DNA from: Tachypleus tridentatus
Taxonomy: Eukaryota; Arthropoda; Merostomata; Xiphosura; Limulidae
NCBI RefSeq assembly: GCF_004210375.1
Contig: NC_134830.1
Coordinates: forward strand, 66,070,326 to 66,134,325
Direction: 5' to 3'
DNA length: 64,000 nt
The notes under the pieces are model-generated. The model worked only from the letters and a program-made list of their open reading frames with translations, was not told where the DNA came from and searched no databases. This document shows, one piece after another, positions 47,972-58,325 of the stretch. Every line of letters begins with the position of its first letter. The stretch's first letter is position 1. The position numbers and the translations under genes were made by a program.

Positions 47972-48529
47972 AGAAAAAGAGAAAGAGAAATACATCTGTT
48001 TTCTATCAATGATCTAAACCAATAACAATTTCTCTAACGATAGCTCTCAAAATATTTAAATTCACGCATTGTTTAATTCTTTGCAAATATTTCTTCAGCT
48101 TTTTGAGAAAAAAATGAGTGGTTTCCATTGTTAAAAACGGGAAACTTTCGTTTTTTAAAAAAAGAGTGACTTTCATTGTTAATAGGGGTGACTTTCTTGT
48201 TTTGACTAACCAATGAGATCAGAACCTCTTATCTGTTGTCATCATTAAACACTTGCCACGTATACAAATTCTGTAGACACGAAATCCCTTTCTTTAAGAA
48301 ATGTTTGTATGGTACATGTGAGGACCTTAACTGACCAGTACAGCTATACTCTTTCCACGATCCTTCAATAGTTTTTCTCTGAACCCTGAAGCGTTTGCAT
48401 GACAGTTATAATGAAGAATCCCTTACTGATTTATAAGATGTTTGTCACTCCTTTGAATACGTGATAGTTTGTTTCACCATTTTGTTGTGATTTTAATATA
48501 CATCTAGAATTACCTTTGATAAATGGTAT

Positions 48530-48600
48530 GAATGCGTGGTTCTCAAACTTTGCTAACCGGCGGACCCCCCTTCAATTTCTTTCCCGTATTGGTATATTAT
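48530..48600 (+). mobile_element. Possible hAT-type transposon end
   Basis: GCGTGGTTCTCAAACTTTGC then CGGCGGACCCCC resembles the terminal sequence of hAT elements (CAGTGGTTCTCAAAC..., GCGGACCCC). No matching inverted end or 8-bp duplication was found, so only a fragment is claimed. Confidence 0.4.
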
Positions 48601-48781
48601 ATGCGTATTTTACTACATTTACAGCTTGATACTAATTTTAAGAAAATTAAAATTAAAAGAGATTTAAATAAAGAAAATCTTAAGACTGCGTATTTGTCGC
48701 TCTACGTCATTTCTCAGTATTTTATCTCTTACGCTGTACTTACAAGTGAGTATATAACACGCGACAAACATGTATACTTAC

Positions 48782-48862
48782 TCGCTTCCAAGTGTAAATG
48801 TAAGCAATATCCATCAGTTTGTAGTCATCGCGTAGTGAATCATCGTAATACATGAGGTCAAC
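48782..48862 (-). CDS. Polycomb RING finger protein (Psc/PCGF2/4-like), internal RAWUL exon
   Basis: An 81-bp exon of 27 codons, phase 0 at both ends. Its acceptor is CTTTTCTTTCCAG (AG at 48864-48863) and its donor GTAAGT follows CGA at 48782. It reads [14 protein letters not shown], then [16 protein letters not shown]1 has IDVMYEEEPLKDYY then [13 protein letters not shown] at the same place, ending at the same exon boundary before NGP. This is the ubiquitin-like RAWUL domain that PCGF2/4 use to bind Polyhomeotic (PHC) proteins in canonical PRC1. The exon lies 1.49 kb upstream of the terminal exon, and the two join without a gap in the alignment. The short length keeps it below usual ORF cut-offs. 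The preceding exon, expected to encode a RYLRCPA-like stretch and then the RING finger, was not found in the remaining 15 kb. Confidence 0.95.
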
Positions 48863-49390
48863 CTGGAAAGAAAAGGATTCTGTTAAAATATAAATAAACT
48901 AAAAACATGGGTTGAATGTTGAAATATATGTATAAAGGGTGTATTTCATGTAATAAGTATTGTACTTTCAATAAAAATTAACACAGTTTATATGCCATTG
49001 GTGTCGAAATAGTATAACAATCAGCGGAAAGCATACACCGTGTCACTCTAGTGAAAAGTGAAACAACTCAATAGGAGAACAAGTTGGAGTACAAAAAAAC
49101 AGCAAATAAATCACTTGATGAACTACTATTAAATTTCAAGCTGTATGGTATGGACCGACAAGTAGATCTGGATAAATGGTTCATTCCGTCTCGTCTTTTA
49201 GTAATAATCACCATAAAGGAAGAAGCGCAAAAATAGTCGACAGTTATTAACAGAAGCACATTATATTAATATAACAGTAAACTGGCAAAGCACAATTTGT
49301 AAGGACAATGAAATGGTTTTGTTTTTGCAGAACATATACACTACATTCTTCGACGGAACACAAGATTGAAGAAGACAAACCAATGAGTTG
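48863..49390 (-). other. Presumed upstream intron, 3' part
   Basis: No repeat or exon recognised apart from the acceptor at its end. Confidence 0.5.
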
Positions 49391-49697
49391 TTTTGATCTT
49401 CATGTAAAAGAATCATAACTGTATTTATTCCTATTTTCGTTCTACACGTAACAGTTATAGCAGTAACGACAAAAGCTAAACAATTAGAAGAAAAAAAAAT
49501 AGTGTCCCTGAAATTAAAATATTCAGTAAATGATCAACTCTAAAACTTTCAACAGCCATTCAATTTCTTGCATTGTTTTAAAAATCCATTATGCTAATTA
49601 GTTTAGTTATCTATCTAGTCGTTTGAAGTTATGGACACAAGTCTAAAAAAGCTATTGTGCATTTGAGGAATTATGGGATATATCTTGAAACTCTCGC
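49391..49697 (+). repeat. ~300-bp direct repeat, left copy
   Basis: Matches 50510-50812 in order: GATCTTCATGTAAAAGAATC, GTTCTACACGTAACAGTTAT, CAGCCATTCAATTTCTTGCATTG, ATGGACACAAG, and GAATTATGGGATATATCTTG. I judge the identity at roughly three quarters by eye. Confidence 0.75.
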
Positions 49698-50155
49698 TTG
49701 ATTGAAGAAGACAGACCAACGTTCCGTTGGAACATTTCATATGTTCCTCCAAAGTAAAAACACTCCATCGTGAATATAAATCGTTGCTTATCAATTTACT
49801 TTACTTAACTAATAATTTAATACATTTCCTCTACCTCATAACAACAAATGCTTGAAAGTGAATTTGATTGACTGTATACTGAAGATAAACGTGTTTATAT
49901 ATATATATATATCACATATTTAGTTATTCTTTCAGAGACACAATACGCAGGAAATCTCTTGTAACAAGCGTTCTCATTGAATGGGAACTGAAAGAGCACT
50001 TTTCTGCTGTCAAATTTTATCGGTGACTGTGGTCAGACTGAAATATTACTAACCGTTTCATTAAGTAGTTACATTCTGTTTGAGAATAAATGAAAAAACA
50101 AAACAACTATATTTCTCTTTGTATTTTTTCCTTCCTAACCCTTACCACACAAGCA
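49698..50155. other. Intronic spacer, nothing recognised
   Basis: Short hairpin-like CCAACGTTCCGTTGG near 49719-49733 and a TA run near 49897-49911. Confidence 0.45.
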
Positions 50156-50400
50156 TAAGATGTCACAGCACAATCTCAGCAGGCACGCCACGTCAGACAC
50201 AACCTCACGTGTAGGAACACGCGCTTCCTTCCGCACTGCCAGGAAAACTGCTACCCCACTCCCTCCCCCTACACGCGGGACCCGCCCTTCAGGGCGCCCG
50301 TCTACACCCCCAGCTCTACTGGTGCAATCAAAAGATCCACAAAGACGTGTTGGCTGTCAATGAAAACTGCCAATAGCGATTGGTCAGTAACAGTGCCAGT
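50156..50400. promoter_or_regulatory. GC-rich island with paired CCAAT boxes, possible promoter
   Basis: Locally GC-rich, with ACACGCGGGACCCGCCC and GGGCGCCCG. It is followed by CCAATAGCGATTGG at 50370-50383, two CCAAT boxes facing each other. CCAAT boxes are common in proximal promoters; direction and target are unknown. The plus frame through it (50160-50363) has no known domain. Confidence 0.35.
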
Positions 50401-50509
50401 TCTCTTTGAGAGGCATACCCTGTGCATAATTAAGATCTATACAAGTATACAAACAATTATTTCGTTCGTGCTTTCCACTAGTTGATGCTGTTCTTGACGA
50501 ATGTTTTCG

Positions 50510-50812
50510 ATCTTCATGTAAAAGAATCGCAGCTGTATTTACTCATATTATTCATTCTACACGTTACAGTTGTAACAGTAATGACATAATTCAAACGATT
50601 AGAAAAAAAAATCGTGACTTTGACATTAACATACGTAAGTGACAAACTATAAAACTTCCACCAGCCATTCAAATTCTTACATTGTTTTTCTCTTTATTAC
50701 ACTGGTTATTTTGATTATCCAGCTGTTGTTTAAAGCCGTGGACACAACGCTTATAAAATTGTTGTTCATGTGAAGAATTATGGGATATATCTTAAAATTA
50801 TCCTTTGCAGTT
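50510..50812 (+). repeat. ~300-bp direct repeat, right copy
   Basis: Second copy of the block at 49391-49697, same orientation, about 1.1 kb away and on the other side of the GC-rich island. Confidence 0.75.
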
Positions 50813-51240
50813 TTAAACGGATGTGTGTGTGAAGGGGGTCGTACATGTGTAAATGTCAAATACCGGATATTGACGGTCATCGAATAAGTTCTAAATTTGT
50901 TTAAATACTTCAGTAGTTAAGTACACGTGGTTTTTAACTTAACTATAACCTTATAAGTATGCTTCAGTAACCCAAATTAATCGGAGTCATTTTTAAGATT
51001 TCTCTACGAAAGAGTCTTTTAGAGCTTCAGAATAAATAGTATATTTGTGCATACAACATTCAGACACATTGGGCACAATATACCTATAGGAATTTCAATA
51101 CAAAGCAACAGCTAATTTCTCATACAAAAGAAATAGTAGAATTATCACACAAATGTCTAATACTGTAACTGGACGAGATAAAGCTTTACTACATTTTGCC
51201 TTCGAAAACTAAGAAGACCCTTCTCAGATCGAGAATAATC
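50813..51240. other. Intronic, nothing recognised
   Basis: No repeat or exon recognised. Confidence 0.5.
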
Positions 51241-51363
51241 AACTATCCAAATAATCTTTCTGTAATATAATGAGGAGCATCAACCATCCAAATCATCTTT
51301 CTGTAGTATAATGAGGAGGCTCAACCATCCAAATCATCTTTCTGTATTATAATGAGGAGCCTC
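51241..51363. repeat. 41-bp tandem repeat, 3 copies
   Basis: Unit AACCATCCAAATCATCTTTC then TGTAGTATAATGAGGAGCCTC. Three copies with few mismatches. Confidence 0.92.
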
Positions 51364-51374
51364 AACCTTAATGT

Positions 51375-51660
51375 TAGCATGAAATATGGTACAACTCCGA
51401 TCACATTTTACAGGATTATTAACCCAAAAACCATGAAAATGCCCAATCTCTCCATTATAAAATAAGCTTCAGCGTGATCCAGAACGTGGATCCTAGTTTG
51501 GATCCTGACCATATTTGGAAAGCATTTTTTCATAATGACTTCCCATTTTGTATAAAACTATCGTATATATAGGTATCTTAGTTTTTGAGATACTTGCATG
51601 GAAACACAGTTAGACACAAACGAATACGATCGCAACACCCTCGTCAGCGAGAGTAATAAC
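51375..51660 (+). mobile_element. Possible 3' end of an interspersed repeat
   Basis: AAAATGCCCAATCTCTCC, ATTATAAAATAAGCTTCAGC, GTGATCCAGAACGTGGATCC, AGTTTTTGAGATACTTGC, ACACAGTTAGACACAAACG, then a hairpin-like CCTCGTCAGCGAGAG and TAATAA. The order resembles non-LTR (RTE-like) 3' regions of marine animals as I remember them; the class is not established. Confidence 0.35.
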
Positions 51661-53209
51661 GTGTTCAAAAACTGTTCTGTGCACCAAATAATTAATAGTC
51701 CTAGTTTAGTTTAATCCAAAAATTTATGCTGAAGAAAAATACAACATGCTTTCCTGCTCTGTTTACAAGAAGTATGAGATAAAGAAAAAAAACACTGTTC
51801 TTGTACTAATTTAATGACACACTCTTTATAGAAATAATTTTAGTTCAATTCTAGAAGCAACATCATCAGCAAGTTGTGATGAAAAGTAAGTCAATTTTAT
51901 AGTTCAAAACTAAAGAGTAACTTATAAATTAATCACGTTAACTACACATATTACAAATTGACAAAACTACATAAGAAAACTAAAAAATATATATATATAA
52001 TGATTGGGATATACTGCATCATCAGTACTTACTATAATTCCAACTGTAAATCGAATAACATCCCACGAAAATCGGTTAGCTTAAGAGTTTTCGGTAATTT
52101 TAATAAGAGTAAAAATGACTAATTATATTAATGAAATTAACTCAGTGTGTAATTATGTACAAAACTCAGACAGTTCGCTCTGTATTTTGTGTTTGGATTT
52201 CATTATTTAGAATAACTTTCTATTCTTTGTTATTGCTGTATATACATGATGTGATTTACAGCTGAATTTCAGGTAAGAAAACTGACTAACATACCTTGTT
52301 TTATTTACCAGTACTGTCCCATAAAAAACAAACGAGCACTCTCGCTAGTCAATTTAATGGGTTCGTTATAGCACACATAGAAAATAACTAACCGTTCGTA
52401 AACTATTTCAAGTTTATGTTGTATATGTAATATTTGTTTGCACCTGTAACTTTTATCCTTCATAAGCTATGAAAAGAGCAACTATACGCGATCCATTTAT
52501 AATATGCTTTCTGTACAGCAAATCAATTAACAAAATTTAATAACTCACTCCTAGGGTATTTAAGAGTTATATTCTATAAATAAAATAACAACTTTTCCTA
52601 TATTTCATTTATACAAGTGTCAGATTGCTCCATAAAGAAACTCACTCTATCTGGTTTAATTCAAGGATGTGTAACAGGTAGAGCTATCACCTAGTTGTGT
52701 AGTTAGGGAGCACGTTCTATATAGAACATAACTGCTCTGTTTACAAGCTGTTTATAGATAATAATTAACTGTTTCTAGTGATTGTATATAAAAAAAATAC
52801 AATTATCTGTTCTGTTTATTTATAACAATCTACCGTCTTGGTATCTAACAAGCAGCTTTTATTTAGATGTTTACTATTCAAGCCAACTTGAAAATAAGTA
52901 AACTATTCTTATCTAATTACAAATTTTCTGCTACATAAAATAACTAACCAACCATAATATATTTATATACGTTTTGGAACGATAAAAATAATTTGTTGGT
53001 CTGTTTCCAAGCTATAATCTATGAGTAACAATAACAGAATTATACATCGTGTTTTGTAAAGTAATAATCAGTCATGTTTAGTCAATTTACATATATGGAC
53101 ATACCTAACGTTTTACACTTTATAAAAAAAATTGGTTTCTTGCATACCATAAAAGAAGGTGTGATTTCACACCCTTCCTCAAAATAAGTTAATCTGAGCC
53201 AATGAGAGA
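51661..53209. other. AT-rich intronic, nothing recognised
   Basis: No repeat or exon recognised. No RYLRCPA-like or RING coding sequence was seen on the minus strand. Confidence 0.5.
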
Positions 53210-53384
53210 GGCCCGACATGGTCGTGGGGGTGTTATAATGTGATAGTCAATCCCACTATTCGTTGGTAAAAGAGTAGCCCAAGTGTTTACTAGCTGTCTT
53301 CTCTCTAGTCTTACACTGCTAAATTAGGGATGGCTTGCGCAGATTCCCCTCGAGTAGCTTTGCGCGACATTTAAGAAACAAACC
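53210..53384 (+). mobile_element. SINE-A with almost the whole tRNA head deleted
   Basis: GGCCCGACATGGTC, the first 14 bases of the head, is joined directly to GTGGGGGTGTTATAATGTG, so box A's end through box B is missing. About 20 bp of the core (GAGTTGGCGGTGGG) is also missing. Confidence 0.9.
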
Positions 53385-53584
53385 AGTGAGAGAATTACGA
53401 AAACTTAAATAATGATATATTTAACGCTACACGTCATACAAGCAGGCTTAATTGTACTGTTTTCTAAAAGAAATATGTTCATACTATATTATAGTTACAA
53501 TAAAATTGTCTTAATGAAAATAATTCTGCTTCCAGTTTTTAAAATTTTATATTTTCATATACCACTAACACGACTTCCTATGTT
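53385..53584. other. AT-rich intronic spacer
   Basis: Nothing recognised. Confidence 0.4.
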
Positions 53585-53695
53585 CCCCCCGCAAATAGTG
53601 GTAGGTTTATGGACTAACAACGCTAATATTTAGGGCTCGGTTCCCCGCAGCAGACAGACAAACGTGACTTTACTCTCAAACAAACAAACTTTCCC
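53585..53695 (+). mobile_element. SINE-C-like copy
   Basis: CCCCCCGCAAATAGTGGTAGG head, GGACTAACAACGCTAATATT, GGGCTCGGTTCCCCGC (box B variant), then a tail ending AAACAAACAAAC instead of the usual SINE-C end. Confidence 0.65.
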
Positions 53696-53851
53696 ATTTG
53701 TTTATCAATTTACACATTTATGCACACAGTAGACGTGTGAACTAATATATGATTTACACTCTTAACAATATGACTTCTCTTGTCAACAACAATAAGTGTG
53801 TTCGTTGGAATCTCACCCCAATCACATCTTCTTTCTCTAATGGACTATTAG

Positions 53852-53901
53852 ATGCAGAGGACGTTATAAATAATCCTGCTTCTTTCATAAAGTGATTTCT
53901 A
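53852..53901 (+). repeat. 50-bp direct repeat, left copy
   Basis: ATGCAGAGGACGTTATAAAT then AATCCTGCTTCTTTCATAAA and GTGATTTCTA; nearly identical to 56533-56583. Confidence 0.85.
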
Positions 53902-54360
53902 TATTATCAGTTATACAGGTCGCCCGTAAGTTGTCATAGATAAAATACAACCGTTTCAGTTATTTTTATCTGGTATGAAACTTCATACTAACAAGTTTTT
54001 TCAAGTAAGGTATATACATATATATATAATTACAGTTCATTCTTGCTTATTTATGAACTATGAGTGACCTGTTCAATATACAAGCCTTAGCTGACACACA
54101 TATTATTTTCATTCTTCTTATGGAGAACAGTGCTCGGGTTTCGAGACTTTTTTGAAAATCACTCCAACTTTTATTGGTCAACATTTATTTACAACGTTTC
54201 TGAACCTATAATGCTTACATATGCAAAGAAATTCACTCTACAAACTTCTAGTTACAATTGTTAATACGAAGAGTCATTTGTGGTAATACATAGATAGGTT
54301 TGACAGCCCTAACGGCAAATACAAAATGCAGAAAAACACACATCCGTGTGACCTTAGAGG
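53902..54360. other. AT-rich intronic, nothing recognised
   Basis: No repeat or exon recognised. Confidence 0.5.
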
Positions 54361-54690
54361 CCTAAGAACATTCACCATAGCATAGTCAGTGCCATTGTAC
54401 ATTGTTCGCGAGATCACTAAAAATCCATCTCCAGATAAAATCATATCTGCCTTTTTTCCTAAACTTTAACAGGCGCATGCGCACTCCTGTAGCAATTTCG
54501 TGATCATTTACTAACCAAATCGCAGATATCGATCTACACCCCACATCAAAGACATCCACATTACACAAAAGTGCCGACAGCTCACGTTCCATTCTTACCA
54601 GCAAGATTTACTACACCACTGCTCGTCCCGCCAAGGTCGTTTCTGACTGACGTCAGCACATTGACAGGAGCTATACCATTCAACTAGAGG
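54361..54690 (-). promoter_or_regulatory. Possible promoter: NRF1-type and CRE sites
   Basis: A perfect GCGCATGCGC palindrome (54473-54482), the NRF-1 core site, lies 166 bp from a perfect TGACGTCA (54648-54655), the CREB/ATF site. CpGs are more frequent here than in the flanks, which fits a TATA-less housekeeping promoter. The minus-strand frame 54386-54604 starts with ATG just inside this segment but has no domain I recognise. Strand and target are guesses; an alternative start for the Polycomb gene is one possibility. Confidence 0.4.
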
Positions 54691-55052
54691 GGAAACAGGT
54701 CGTTAAACTGCAACTACATGAAACTAGTCAGGATGAACAACAAATACTATGATGATAAGTCAGCTGTGATGTTTTTATATATAGTGATTTTTACTATTTA
54801 ATTTGAGACGCAACAGCATTATTATCATTCAAACCCGTACCCACATTTGTTTAAAAGAATCCAGTTTAATGCTGCCATGAAGTTTGCAATAACCACTCGC
54901 AATTTGAGTCCATAATATAAGGCCTAAATGCATTAAACGTAGCAAATACTTATGAATGGAAAACTCAAATACACATATTTTCCTTCTGTAATTATTTATA
55001 CCGGTCTGTTAAATAATCCATTACGTTGTTAGAATATGAGATCAGAAAAACA
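54691..55052. other. AT-rich, nothing recognised
   Basis: No repeat or exon recognised. Confidence 0.5.
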
Positions 55053-55170
55053 GGTCCTCCGCTAGTACAGCGGTAAGTCTATGGATTTGCAACCCTAAAA
55101 TCAGGTGTTTGATTCCCCTCGGTGGACTCAGCTGATAGCGCGATGTGGCTTTGCTATAAGAAAACAAGCA
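55053..55170 (+). mobile_element. SINE-C, full length
   Basis: GGTCCTCCGCTAGTACAGCGG head with box A, AAATCAGGTGTTTGATTCCCC (box B), CTCGGTGGACTCAGCTGATAG, and CGATGTGGCTTTGCTATAAG tail. Confidence 0.93.
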
Positions 55171-55587
55171 GCAAAATGGAAGAGTTTAAGTGACATACAT
55201 TTAAAAACAAACTTATATACCTAAGAAAATTGAATAAGGCAACCAGAATTACAGCAACTGAAAAAGTAGGTTTATATTGGTCCAATATACCTTGAAATAG
55301 TTTTCAGTATATTTTTGAGTGAAACAAAGGATGATCGTATAGCATCTTACAACTAGAAGCCTGTATTATGTTGATGAAGTAATTGTTTAGAATATTTCTT
55401 TTCTTTACTAGGACACTGAAAGGACGATGTTAATTTTAGACATTTAGTAACTTTGAAAACAATGACGATTTTTCCTGATTTGAAAGATCTAGCGTAAATA
55501 ATTTTTAAAAATCATAAAAGTCATATAGTGTTGTAATAGAGTAATAATATTGAACTGTAGTTTCGAGTTCTCAGAGTAAGTTTCTTT
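55171..55587. other. AT-rich, nothing recognised
   Basis: No repeat or exon recognised. Confidence 0.5.
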
Positions 55588-55702
55588 GTATTTAAGCACA
55601 AAGCTACGCAATGAACTATCTGTACTTTGCCCACCATTGGCATCGAAACCCGGGTTCTATCGTTTTACACCCGTAAACATACTGCTGTAACCAGTGGATG
55701 GA
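55588..55702 (-). mobile_element. SINE-B copy
   Basis: TTTAAGCACAAAGCTACGCA, ATGAACTATCTGTACTTTGC, GGCATCGAAACCCGGGTTC (box B) and CCAGTGGATGG head. Confidence 0.85.
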
Positions 55703-55761
55703 TCTCAGAGTACACGAATCAGAGTTAGGTCGTCTGCGAACTACACTAAAAATGTCTGTGT

Positions 55762-55872
55762 GTTTGTTTTAGGGCAAAGCCTCATTATATTACCTGCCGT
55801 GTCCAGGACGGGTAAACGAACCCCGGATCTTAACGCCCTTAGATTTTCCGCTTTCGCACCAAGCGACACACT
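55762..55872 (-). mobile_element. Degenerate SINE-C
   Basis: TTTGTTTTAGGGCAAAGCC, GTCCAGGACGGGTAAACGAA, CCCCGGATCTTAACGCCC in reverse order; 60 bp from a SINE-B in the same orientation. Confidence 0.7.
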
Positions 55873-56532
55873 AATAATCTTGAAAAACTATAAATCTTGA
55901 AAAGTGCATTTCTTTTCTCTTTGTGTCTTTACCGTTAGGAAGCACATATGTTTTTAAGTTTATCTTTTCGTCCTTTGTTATTCTTTTCTTCTGATCCTCG
56001 GTCTTGATTTTCTAGTGTATGCATATTTTTTAAATTAGCTTTGAAGAAAAAAATTATTAAAACTATGTTTAGACAGGGAATATAAATGACAAAAATATAA
56101 CACATAGAAATAAAATTTCAATATCATAAACTCATTTATCGAAAAAACTTGACTATATTATTTAAATAAGAAAGTGGCTGAAACAATTACTATTCGAGCC
56201 TTAAACAAGTAGTTTCTTCCTAGCTTTTGTATGTAATGTTTGTTCTGTTTTCATGGAACTTTCGTAACACATTTTATCAGTCTGTAACTTAAGTGAAAAA
56301 AAAAGTTCGAGTGTTGCTGTCCTATATCCTGTTCTTAACCGTATATTATACTACTCACAATAACTTTCATTCATCTTCATCATGTCTGAGACACATGCAT
56401 AATTCATAACAGTACAAGTGTTAGGTGGGGTTACGAAATATTATCGATTTGGACCTATCGTATACTTTAGCGCTTTAGATAAGTGGTCCAAGCTGGTTTC
56501 ATCAATCACTTAGGCGTCTGTCTGAGAAAATA
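55873..56532. other. AT-rich, nothing recognised
   Basis: No repeat or exon recognised. Confidence 0.5.
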
Positions 56533-56583
56533 AATGCAGAGGACATTATAAATAATCCTGCTTCTTTCAGAAAGTGATTTCTA
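56533..56583 (+). repeat. 50-bp direct repeat, right copy
   Basis: ATGCAGAGGACATTATAAAT then AATCCTGCTTCTTTCAGAAA and GTGATTTCTA; 2.68 kb from its partner at 53852. Confidence 0.85.
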
Positions 56584-56884
56584 AATGTGTAATATGTGTA
56601 ATTTAAATACGCATGTTTTAATAAAATACAGAAAAAAAACTAATCCGAAATATATAAAGACAAGCCTATTAGGAGTATTTCTACACTGTTAAATAGCACA
56701 GAAAATCATTTAAGTCTACAACTTGTGGCAAAGAGTCAGTTGATACTAATTACGACTATGAACTTGTCCCTTACTTAATGAATTATGCTAAAGCATGTTC
56801 ATCGACATCTTGGGTGTACAAACATTTTTATGACTCCAACCATTTCTAAACATGCGTTTTGTTACATCATTTTCCCATGTTAAT
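56584..56884. other. AT-rich, nothing recognised
   Basis: No repeat or exon recognised. Confidence 0.5.
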
Positions 56885-57160
56885 GGGCCTGGCATGCGCT
56901 AGTGATTAGGGTCCTCGACGCGCAATCTGTGGGTTGCAATTCAAGTACTCATCTTCAAACATGCTCGCCATTTCAGCCGTGGATGTGGGTGAGTTATAAA
57001 AGTGAGGGTCAATTACAGTGTTTGTTGTTAAAAGAATACACCAAGAGTTGCAGTGGATGGTGTTGAATAGCTGCCTTCCGTCTAATCGTGTCACTGCTAA
57101 GTTATGGACAGCTAGCGCAAATAACCATTGCGTAGCTTTGAACGAGATTGGAACAAGAAA
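56885..57160 (+). mobile_element. SINE-A, diverged full-length copy
   Basis: GGGCCTGGCATGCGCTAGTG, CTCGACGCGCAATCTGTGGG, GCAATTCAAGTACTC (decayed box B), AAACATGCTCGCCATTTCAG, core with many substitutions, and a GGAACAAG end. Confidence 0.88.
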
Positions 57161-57386
57161 GAAACTAACCTATGCTAATTGTTGTTTCTATATTACCTAA
57201 TACTACTAACATATATACCGCAGCTTTAAAAAAAAATTAAATTAGTATTATCAGATATAACTTAAATGAACCTGTTATCATAGTTGTGAACCCAACACCG
57301 ACTCTCCACCCACCTCCTCCTTGAGTGGTGCACACTTACATTTTGCGTTCCACTGTCTATAACAAAACGTTTGGAAGCCATACTTA

Positions 57387-57519
57387 ATTTGTTTGTTTGT
57401 TTGAAATTAAGCACAAAACTGAACAATGGGCTATCTGTGCTCTGCCCACCACAGGTATCGAAACCCGGTTTCTAACGGTATGAGTCGGCAGACATTTCAC
57501 TGTGCCACTGAGGGGCGCC
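57387..57519 (-). mobile_element. SINE-B, full length
   Basis: TTTGTTTGTTTGTTTGAAAT tail, CAATGGGCTATCTGTGCTC, GGTATCGAAACCCGGTTTC (box B) and GCCACTGAGGGGC head. Confidence 0.93.
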
Positions 57520-58227
57520 ATGCTTAAATATAAATAAACAAAACGAAACGTGGGAGTGAAATCTTTTTCATAATAAAAATTATTAGCACTTTCTAAAAGC
57601 TACATTGACTTACTGTAAATTAAAATTACTTTCTACTGTTTTAAAGAACTCATAAAAATGAAATGACAAACAAAACCATAATTCATTTACTGCGGCAACC
57701 ATATTACACGCATGTACATATTTAATAAAAAATATATATAAATAACTTCTTAGCAAGCACTCTTTCGCAAATAATTATATTTATCCGCAACAAATTTTAA
57801 CATGAACGGTTATATCAGCAAAACCTACGCATTGTATATTTTCTCCTTATTGTTACATATATTTTTGATACAGTCAACTAATGGAATTCTCACGAACACG
57901 AGATTAGGCCGAAGACGGGTGTTGTTTGCAGGTGGGGGGATATAACAGATAGCTAGGTAGTTAGAAAACTCACTGAGCGCTCCTCTGGCACAAGAGTAGA
58001 ACCGCGTTTTATCTTGGATGATGAAAAGTTGGATTAGGCACTCCCAATTTTAACAGGATAATGTAAGATGACCTGAACATTCTTATAGACAAAGCACATC
58101 AATACATGAGATATTTATAGCAAATGTTGAATTGAACAAATAGTCCTAACATTACTGAGCAGAACCAATGAGTGTCGTTAGCATTCATTCTCAAGTACGG
58201 TTAAAAACGTCAGTGATATGTTGATGT
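57520..58227. other. AT-rich, nothing recognised
   Basis: No repeat or exon recognised. Confidence 0.5.
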
Positions 58228-58325
58228 AGAGAGCTACTTTCCCTCTAGTCTTACACTGTTAAAGTAGAGACGGCTAACATAGATAGCCCTCGTGTAGCGT
58301 TGCGCGAAATTAAAAACAAACAAAC
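58228..58325 (+). mobile_element. SINE-A 3' half
   Basis: GAGCTACTTTCCCTCTAGTC, TTACACTGTTAAAGTAGAGA, CGGCTAACATAGATAGCCC and the CGCGAAATTAAAAACAAAC end; 5' truncated in the core. Confidence 0.88.

Larger units (their letters stand above)
47295..48781 (-). other. Last intron of the Polycomb RING finger gene
   Basis: GT donor at 48781-48780 in CGA|GTAAGT and AG acceptor at 47296-47295 after a pyrimidine run. It contains one SINE-A and a possible hAT transposon end. Phase 0. Confidence 0.9.

Noticed and set aside
48532..48855. 107-codon plus-strand open frame
   Set aside because: It overlaps the RAWUL exon antisense and begins in hAT-like sequence; no domain.
50160..50363. 67-codon Arg/Pro/Thr-rich frame
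   Set aside because: Composition follows the GC-rich island; no domain and no splice support.
54386..54604. 72-codon minus-strand frame over the NRF1 site
   Set aside because: No domain recognised; could be a first exon, but nothing in the sequence proves it.
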